Shown in pieces: positions 33,251-38,159 of a stretch of 38,159 nucleotides of DNA (positions within the stretch are counted from its first letter, which is position 1; every line of letters begins with the position of its first letter). The notes under the pieces were generated by a model. The model saw nothing but the letters and a program-made list of their open reading frames with translations, had not been told where the DNA came from and did no database searches. Position numbers and translations under genes: made by a program. Origin of the DNA: UBA11869 sp964544965 (GTDB taxonomy: Bacteria; Pseudomonadota; Gammaproteobacteria; Eutrophobiales; Eutrophobiaceae); contig CAZJED010000007.1 of the NCBI GenBank assembly GCA_964544965.1, positions 1 through 38,159 on the forward strand. The letters run 5' to 3'.

Positions 33251-34251
33251 TGTTTAACCCAATTAATTACAAAGCATCAAGATTTGGAAAAGTTGCTGTG
33301 TTAATGGGCGGTGAATCAGCAGAAAGAGAAATTTCATTGGAAAGTGGAAGAGCAGTACATTCAGCATTACTTAAGACTGGTGTTGATTCACATATGATTG
33401 ATTATCAGGAGGATTTATTCGAAAGATTTATAAATGATGGACATATAAATGATTACGATCGTGTCTTTTTAGCGCTACATGGTAGGGGCGGGGAGGATGG
33501 AACCATTCAAAAGAAACTAGAATCGATCGGACTTCCTTACACAGGCAGCGATGCTCCAAGTTCCGCATTAGCAATGGATAAAATTAAAAGCAAATCTATT
33601 TGGCGTGATGGAGGTTTATCAACACCGAGCGCTATCGAGATAAATAGAGATACTAATTGGGATAATGTCGTTGAGAAAATTGGTTTACCAATTATGGTTA
33701 AACCCGTTAGAGAAGGTTCAAGTTTTGGAGCAGCGAAAGTTGATCAAAAAGAAAATTTATTTTCCGCATGGGAAAATGCAAGTCAATTTGATGATCGAGT
33801 CATGGCAGAAAGTTGGGTTGATGGGGATGAATATACCGTGCCCGTAGTAGCAATGGAAACTCCGCAAGGATGGCATCACGAATTTTTACCAATGATTAAA
33901 TTAGAGACTAAAAGAGAATTTTACGATTTTGATGCGAAATATAATGATAGTAATACAAAATATATTTGCCCATGTGGTTTAGGTAGAGATTTTGAAAATA
34001 TGATTGGAAGGATATCAATAAGAGCATGTGAATTATTGGGTGTTTGTGGTTGGGGCCGCGTTGATTTAATAATCGATGCAAATGAAAGGGAATGGCTAAT
34101 CGAAGTAAACACAATTCCGGGGATGACGAGTCATAGTCTTGTGCCAATGTCTTGGGGAAAGTGTGGGAATTCTTTTGAAGATTTAGCAAAAACAATATTA
34201 GCAACTAGTTTTTTTAAAAAAAAGGCGGATTGCGGAGGATATTATAATTAA
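33250..34251 (+). CDS. ddl: D-alanine--D-alanine ligase (Ddl)
   Basis: Ddl makes D-Ala-D-Ala for MurF. The 333-residue ATP-grasp protein has VAVLMGGESAEREISLESG at the start, ALHGRGGEDGTIQ, PVREGSSFGAAKV (ATP-binding loop), and the C-terminal EVNTIPGMTSHSLVPMSW with the metal-binding Glu and Asn. A strong AAGGAGG site (33236-33242) precedes the ATG by 7 bases. Near its 3' end lies a T7-A8 run (34209-34223) and a GGAGG (34234-34238) that serves ftsQ. The last codons overlap the proposed ATT start of ftsQ. Confidence 0.96.
   Translation: MFNPINYKASRFGKVAVLMGGESAEREISLESGRAVHSALLKTGVDSHMIDYQEDLFERFINDGHINDYDRVFLALHGRGGEDGTIQKKLESIGLPYTGSDAPSSALAMDKIKSKSIWRDGGLSTPSAIEINRDTNWDNVVEKIGLPIMVKPVREGSSFGAAKVDQKENLFSAWENASQFDDRVMAESWVDGDEYTVPVVAMETPQGWHHEFLPMIKLETKREFYDFDAKYNDSNTKYICPCGLGRDFENMIGRISIRACELLGVCGWGRVDLIIDANEREWLIEVNTIPGMTSHSLVPMSWGKCGNSFEDLAKTILATSFFKKKADCGGYYN
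34234..34238 (+). promoter_or_regulatory. Shine-Dalgarno site that decides the ftsQ start
   Basis: GGAGG inside the last codons of ddl is a near-ideal ribosome site. In the ftsQ frame the codons 5 and 8 bases downstream are ATA (34244) and ATT (34247). No ATG, GTG, TTG or CTG exists in that frame between the stop at 34199-34201 and the TTG at 34346, which lies within the membrane helix. Confidence 0.75.
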
Positions 34252-35011
34252 TTCTTATAAAGAATCTAATTTTGATAAAGAAATATCAGAACAATCTGAT
34301 TTTTCGAGATTATTCGGCGTTTTTATTATTATTATTATTTTAGCTTTGTCTATATACGGCGCGAAATATATGTTAAACCCAAATACCTTGCCTATTAAAC
34401 ATGTAAAGGTTGAGGGTGTTTTTAATCGCCTATCACAAACTGAATTAAAAAAGAACGTAGTAAATAATATTCAAGGCGGTTTTTTTAATATTAATGTTAA
34501 TAAAGTAAGGCTAGCTTTATTAAATATGCCTTGGGTAAGAGACGTAACTGTAAAAAGAATTTGGCCAGATTCACTAAAGGTCGTTGTTAATGAGCAAATC
34601 CCTTCAGCTCGTTGGGGGGATTTAGGTTTATTAAATGAATCAGGAATATTTTTCTCTCCAGATGATACAACCATACCAAACGATTTGCCTTTGTTATTTG
34701 GGCCGGCTAACTCTGAAGTTAAGCTTCTCAATAGATATAGAGTAATTCAGGAAAAATTACAATCGCTGCCATTTCGCTTGAATGTATCTTCGGTTACCTT
34801 AAATGATAGACGTGCATGGTCTTTCGATTTAGAAAATGGCGTCAGGATTATAATAGGTAGATATTCTTTCGATGATAGACTTAATCGATTTTTAAAATTT
34901 GTACCAACATTAATTCCAGATGGCATCGATAAAATTAAGTCTGTCGATTTACGTTATTCAAATGGTCTTTCGGTTCTTTCGAAAAATAATATTAATATTT
35001 CCTCAAATTAA
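34247..35011 (+). CDS. ftsQ: Cell division protein FtsQ, apparent ATT start
   Basis: FtsQ is a bitopic inner-membrane protein that links FtsA/FtsZ-side proteins to FtsLB and FtsWI. From the ATT at 34247 it has 254 residues: a polar cytoplasmic tail (SYKESNFDKEISEQSDFSR), one helix (GVFIIIIILALSIYGA, encoded partly by ATT x5), a POTRA domain (IKHVKVEGVFNRLSQTELK to VNEQIPSARW) and the beta domain. The first ordinary start codon in frame, TTG 34346, would delete the tail and most of the helix, giving a 221-residue protein unable to anchor normally. GGAGG at 34234-34238 fits ATT (8-base spacing) or ATA 34244 (5-base spacing). A frameshift error in the sequence or a Ddl-FtsQ fusion by slippage are alternatives. 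Confidence 0.85.
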   Translation: MNSYKESNFDKEISEQSDFSRLFGVFIIIIILALSIYGAKYMLNPNTLPIKHVKVEGVFNRLSQTELKKNVVNNIQGGFFNINVNKVRLALLNMPWVRDVTVKRIWPDSLKVVVNEQIPSARWGDLGLLNESGIFFSPDDTTIPNDLPLLFGPANSEVKLLNRYRVIQEKLQSLPFRLNVSSVTLNDRRAWSFDLENGVRIIIGRYSFDDRLNRFLKFVPTLIPDGIDKIKSVDLRYSNGLSVLSKNNINISSN

Positions 35012-35027
35012 TATTGGGTGAAAAACT

Positions 35028-36272
35028 ATGGTAAAAAAAATAGATAAAACAATTCAGCATCGACTCGTCGCTCTTGATATAGGGACATCAAAAATAGTTG
35101 CCATTGTAGGAGAGATTTCAAATGATAACGTGGTTGAAATAGTTGGTCTTGGATCACATCGCTCTCGAGGCTTGAGAAGAGGTGTCGTAGTTGATATTGA
35201 ATCTACAACACTTGCTATACAACGCGCACTTGAAGAGGCTGAATTAATGTCCGGTTGTAAGATTGATTCGGTTTGGACGGGGATTGCAGGCAGTCATATA
35301 CAGAGCATGAATTCACATGGTGTTGCGGCAATAAGACACAATGAGGTTTCGCAAGCTGATGTAGATCGTGTTATTGAGTCGGCAAAGGCTGTTTCAATAC
35401 CAGCCGACCAGAAAACTATCCATGTAATACCTCAGGAATACATCATCGATGATCAAGATGGGATTAGATTTCCTATAGGCATGACAGGTGTGCGTCTCGC
35501 GGCAAAAGTTCATTTGGTAACAGGTGCGGTTAGTGCGGCACAAAATATTACGAAATGTGTTAAAAGATGCGGGCTTGAAGTTCACGAAATCGTTTTAGAG
35601 CAGGTGGCATCAAGTGAAGCTGTGCTAACTGATGATGAAAAAGAACTCGGCATTTGCATGGTTGATATTGGCGGTGGCACGACAGATATCGCTGTTTTTA
35701 ATAATGGTGAAATACATCATACAGCCGTAATCCCAATTGCCGGGGATCAAGTTACTAATGATATCGCCATTGCTTTGAGAACTCCTATACCGAATGCCGA
35801 GGATATTAAAATCAAATACGCGTGCGCGCTGACGCAGCTTACAAATCACGAAGATACAATAGAAGTGCCTGGGGTAGGGGATAGACCCCCTCGTCGTTTA
35901 GCCCGTCAAATACTGGCTGAAGTTGTTGAACCAAGATACGAAGAATTATTTACTCTCGTACAAAATGAACTTCGAAGAAGTGGTTATGAAAATCTTATTG
36001 CCGCAGGGATTGTTTTAACAGGCGGTAGTTCAAAAATGGACGGAGTTATTGAATTGGCTGAAGAAATTTTTCATATGCCCGTGCGTTTAGGAATCCCACA
36101 GTTTGTCAGCGGATTAGCAGAGAGCGTTAAAAATCCAATTTATGCAACGGGTGTAGGTTTATTACTACATGCACACGAACAAGTTCAGGATAGCATGACA
36201 GGAATTGATGTTAATAGTGGAGTTAAAGGTATTTGGGGACGAATAAAAAGTTGGTATCAGGGTCATTTTTAG
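35028..36272 (+). CDS. ftsA: Cell division protein FtsA
   Basis: FtsA is the actin-like ATPase that tethers FtsZ to the inner membrane. The 414-residue protein has the phosphate-1 motif ALDIGTSKIVAIVGE, the 1C domain after GLRRGVVVDIESTT, the phosphate-2 motif MVDIGGGTTDIAVF and the adenosine motif GIVLTGGSSKMDG. The C-terminus GIWGRIKSWYQGHF is an amphipathic helix, the membrane-targeting sequence. The ATG follows ftsQ by 16 bases with a weak GGGTG site. ftsZ follows 36 bases downstream. It is complete and of usual length. Confidence 0.97.
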   Translation: MVKKIDKTIQHRLVALDIGTSKIVAIVGEISNDNVVEIVGLGSHRSRGLRRGVVVDIESTTLAIQRALEEAELMSGCKIDSVWTGIAGSHIQSMNSHGVAAIRHNEVSQADVDRVIESAKAVSIPADQKTIHVIPQEYIIDDQDGIRFPIGMTGVRLAAKVHLVTGAVSAAQNITKCVKRCGLEVHEIVLEQVASSEAVLTDDEKELGICMVDIGGGTTDIAVFNNGEIHHTAVIPIAGDQVTNDIAIALRTPIPNAEDIKIKYACALTQLTNHEDTIEVPGVGDRPPRRLARQILAEVVEPRYEELFTLVQNELRRSGYENLIAAGIVLTGGSSKMDGVIELAEEIFHMPVRLGIPQFVSGLAESVKNPIYATGVGLLLHAHEQVQDSMTGIDVNSGVKGIWGRIKSWYQGHF

Positions 36273-36308
36273 ATTTATAAATTCATTGTAATTTAGGAGG
36301 ATAAAATT

Positions 36309-37499
36309 ATGGCATTTGAATTAGTTAATGCGACTAATCAGCCAGCAATTATTAAAGTAATAGGTGTTGGCGGCGGCGGCGGTAATGCAGTAATGCATAT
36401 GTTGGGCAGTAATATCGAAGGCGTTGAATTTATTTGCGCCAATACAGATGCTCAAGCGCTTCAAACCTCAGGTGTACAACCTGTTTTGCAGTTAGGTTGT
36501 GGTATAACCCAAGGTTTGGGTGCAGGTTCAGATCCTGAAGTAGGGCGTCAAGCAGCTTTAGAGGATCGTGACAGCATCATGGGAGTACTTGATGGAGCAG
36601 ACATGCTGTTTATTGCAGCTGGCATGGGCGGAGGTACTGGCACTGGCGCAGCACCTGTTGTAGCTCAGGTTGCAAAGGAGATGGGTATTTTGACAGTTGC
36701 AGTTGTCACGCGGCCTTTCGATTTTGAGGGGGAAAAGCGCGCAAATGTTGCTGATGAAGGTATTACTGAATTAAAGCAATTTGTTGATTCATTAATTACT
36801 ATACCCAATGAGAAACTTAAGGAAGTTCTTGGTGGCGAGATTACTATGACGGATGCATTTGGCACCGCAAATGATGTGTTATCTGGTTCTGTGCAAGGTA
36901 TAGCAGAATTGATAACCCGTCCTGGTTTAATTAATGTAGATTTTGCTGATGTAAGAACTGTTATGCGTGAGACTGGGATGGCAATGGTAGGTTCAGCAAA
37001 AGCTGAGGGCGAAGATCGCGCAAGAACAGCAGCAGAAAAAGCAATCGCTAGCCCTTTGCTTGATGATGTCGATCTAAAAGGGGCCAGAGGTATTCTAGTT
37101 AATATTACCGCTGGACAAAATATGACAATTGCTGAGTTTGAGGAGGTTGGTTCTATAGTCAAAGGGTTTGCTGCAGAGGATGCAGTTACGATTGTTGGCA
37201 CATGCACCGATCCTGATATGCCAGATAGTATAAGAGTCACAATAGTTGCAACCGGATTAGGCAAAGTAGCTCCTCCTGAACCAGCGCCGGCACCTACGCC
37301 TCCCGGTAACGATGATATTGTTTCTTTAACTCCTCCTAAATGGGAAGATCTTGAGGAACCAACTATTATGCGAAAAAAGGAGGGCGATATAAATATTGCT
37401 GAGACTGAGGGCAGTAGTCGCGTATCGGATGAGCATAATACACAAATTCAGACGGATATCCTTGATATTCCTGCATTTTTAAGAAGACAGGCCGATTGA
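36309..37499 (+). CDS. ftsZ: Cell division protein FtsZ
   Basis: FtsZ is the tubulin-like GTPase that forms the division ring. The 396-residue protein has IKVIGVGGGGGNAVMHM, ANTDAQAL, the GTP signature GGGTGTG (residues 107-113), the T7 segment INVDFADVRTVM with catalytic Asp, a proline-rich linker (PPEPAPAPTPPG) and the conserved C-terminal peptide DIPAFLRRQAD, which binds FtsA and ZipA-type partners. A strong TAGGAGG site 7 bases before the ATG fits high expression. It is the last dcw gene before lpxC, which has its own promoter. Confidence 0.99.
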   Translation: MAFELVNATNQPAIIKVIGVGGGGGNAVMHMLGSNIEGVEFICANTDAQALQTSGVQPVLQLGCGITQGLGAGSDPEVGRQAALEDRDSIMGVLDGADMLFIAAGMGGGTGTGAAPVVAQVAKEMGILTVAVVTRPFDFEGEKRANVADEGITELKQFVDSLITIPNEKLKEVLGGEITMTDAFGTANDVLSGSVQGIAELITRPGLINVDFADVRTVMRETGMAMVGSAKAEGEDRARTAAEKAIASPLLDDVDLKGARGILVNITAGQNMTIAEFEEVGSIVKGFAAEDAVTIVGTCTDPDMPDSIRVTIVATGLGKVAPPEPAPAPTPPGNDDIVSLTPPKWEDLEEPTIMRKKEGDINIAETEGSSRVSDEHNTQIQTDILDIPAFLRRQAD

Positions 37500-37501
37500 T
37501 T

Positions 37502-37558
37502 ATGCCGCAATATGTGACAAAAATTTTCGAAATATTAGGAGGTGCCCTGAGCAAATAA
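37502..37558 (+). CDS. Possible 18-residue small ORF between ftsZ and lpxC
   Basis: An ATG two bases after the ftsZ stop opens an 18-codon frame, MPQYVTKIFEILGGALSK, ending in TAA. Hydrophobic and charged residues alternate as in a short amphipathic helix. There is no clear ribosome site of its own, but it could be coupled to ftsZ termination. An AGGAGG inside it (about 37537-37542) is not followed by a plausible longer frame. I do not recognise the peptide; it may be chance. Confidence 0.2.
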   Translation: MPQYVTKIFEILGGALSK

Positions 37559-37567
37559 ATTCATTTT

Positions 37568-37639
37568 TTACTAAAATTTGCCAGCTCATAATTAAATTAA
37601 TAGAATGGTTCTTTAAATAACAAGAACTTACTAAAATTT
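37568..37639. repeat. 12-bp direct repeat flanking the lpxC promoter
   Basis: TTACTAAAATTT occurs at 37568-37579 and again at 37628-37639, exactly 60 bases apart. The first copy touches the -35 element and the second lies just before the lpxC start codon. The pair could be a regulator site or chance in AT-rich DNA. Confidence 0.5.
37578..37606 (+). promoter_or_regulatory. Sigma70 promoter of lpxC
   Basis: TTGCCA (37578-37583) and TAGAAT (37601-37606) each match the consensus at 5 of 6 positions and are 17 bases apart, the ideal spacing. Transcription would start near 37613, about 38 bases before the lpxC ATG. A separate promoter for lpxC downstream of ftsZ is also known in E. coli. Confidence 0.7.
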
Positions 37640-37650
37640 AAGCAAAATTA

Positions 37651-38159
37651 ATGATTAGGCAGCGCACATTAAAAAATGTGATTCGGGCGACAGGTGTAGG
37701 TTTGCATACCGGAAAAAAGGTGCTGCTAACTTTAAGGCCTGCTCCTACAAATACAGGTATTATATTTCGTAGGGTGGATGTTGATCCTGCAAAAGAAATT
37801 CCTGCCAAACCAAAATACGTTGGTGACACAAGTTTGTCGACGACATTAATTAAAGATGATATTCGTATATCGACCGTCGAACATTTACTGTCAGCCTTTG
37901 CAGGTTTTGGAATTGATAATGTATATATTGATCTAACTGCAGATGAAGTTCCGATTATGGATGGTAGTGCGGGACCATTTGTTTTTCTGATACAGTCAGC
38001 TGGCATAGAAGAACAAAATGCCGCAAAAAAGTTTTTAAGAATAAAAGAAAAAGTCCGTGTTGAGCAAGATGGTAAATGGGCTATGTTTGAGCCTTTTGAC
38101 GGTTTTAAAGTAGGTTTTAGTATTGAGTTTGATCATCCTGTTTTTAATCATAATAATTG
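37651..38159 (+). CDS. lpxC: UDP-3-O-acyl-GlcNAc deacetylase LpxC, N-terminal part
   Basis: LpxC is the zinc deacetylase for the committed step of lipid A synthesis, in the cytoplasm. The window ends after 169 codons, roughly half of the gene. The start MIRQRTLKNVIRATGVGLHT matches the family, and STVEHLLSAFAGFGIDN carries the first zinc ligand (His78) and the catalytic Glu77 region. VPIMDGSAGPFVFLI is also typical. The second zinc site (HKxxD) lies beyond the window. No strong ribosome site is seen before the ATG (AAGCAAAATTA), so translation control is unclear. Its position after ftsZ is the conserved one. Confidence 0.97.
   Translation, partial: MIRQRTLKNVIRATGVGLHTGKKVLLTLRPAPTNTGIIFRRVDVDPAKEIPAKPKYVGDTSLSTTLIKDDIRISTVEHLLSAFAGFGIDNVYIDLTADEVPIMDGSAGPFVFLIQSAGIEEQNAAKKFLRIKEKVRVEQDGKWAMFEPFDGFKVGFSIEFDHPVFNHNN

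Noticed and set aside
36665..37264. A 199-residue open frame on the minus strand opposite ftsZ
   Set aside because: It is a shadow of the ftsZ codon pattern; the product is low-complexity Ser/Ala/Ile/Thr-rich with no recognisable domain and ftsZ is certain.

Overview
The window is one AT-rich (judged by eye), densely packed stretch of housekeeping chromosome from a gammaproteobacterium. The evidence is gene order: secD-secF; mlaC-ibaG-murA-hisG-hisD; a degS-type protease; petABC-sspA; dolP-gmhA/diaA-lpoA facing rsmI-rnpB; then the full mraZ-to-ftsZ division and cell wall (dcw) cluster with lpxC at the end. From memory this follows the Pseudomonas-type gammaproteobacterial backbone closely. 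Tight spacing, many 1-11 bp overlaps and frequent TTG/GTG starts suggest a compact, possibly aquatic genome, but I cannot name a genus. I saw no mobile elements, CRISPR arrays, prophage or tRNAs.

Layout: (1) 2-3016, protein export (secD end, secF), vitamin B6 (pdxB) and purine synthesis (purN). (2) 3052-8041, a 12-helix RND/MMPL transporter beside mlaC, ibaG and murA; mlaF, mlaE and mlaD, which normally precede mlaC, are not here. (3) 8157-10084, hisG (short form) and hisD. (4) 10104-11219, a membrane-anchored DegS-like protease on the minus strand. (5) 11346-14641, the cytochrome bc1 operon petABC and sspA. (6) 14650-17778, minus-strand dolP, a GmhA/DiaA SIS protein and lpoA. (7) 17849-19557, rsmI, RNase P RNA and an inserted ytoQ gene. 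(8) 19735-37499, the dcw cluster under a clear sigma70 promoter and a three-repeat MraZ operator. (9) 37502-38159, a short spacer with its own promoter and the start of lpxC.

Together the genes cover envelope building: peptidoglycan precursor synthesis (murA, murC-F, mraY, murG, murB, ddl), septal synthesis and division (ftsL, I, W, Q, A, Z), activation of a peptidoglycan synthase (lpoA), outer membrane lipid homeostasis (mlaC with the RND protein, dolP), envelope stress sensing (degS) and lipid A (lpxC).

The window is mostly ordinary. No clearly novel system was found. The observations most worth checking are: ftsQ has no ATG/GTG/TTG/CTG codon that would keep its membrane anchor and appears to start at ATT (or ATA) behind a strong Shine-Dalgarno site; an RND/MMPL transporter stands where mlaFED would be; the DegS-like protease has GHSGG instead of GNSGG; the protein at the diaA locus keeps GmhA catalytic residues; and ytoQ sits between rnpB and mraZ behind a G7 tract.
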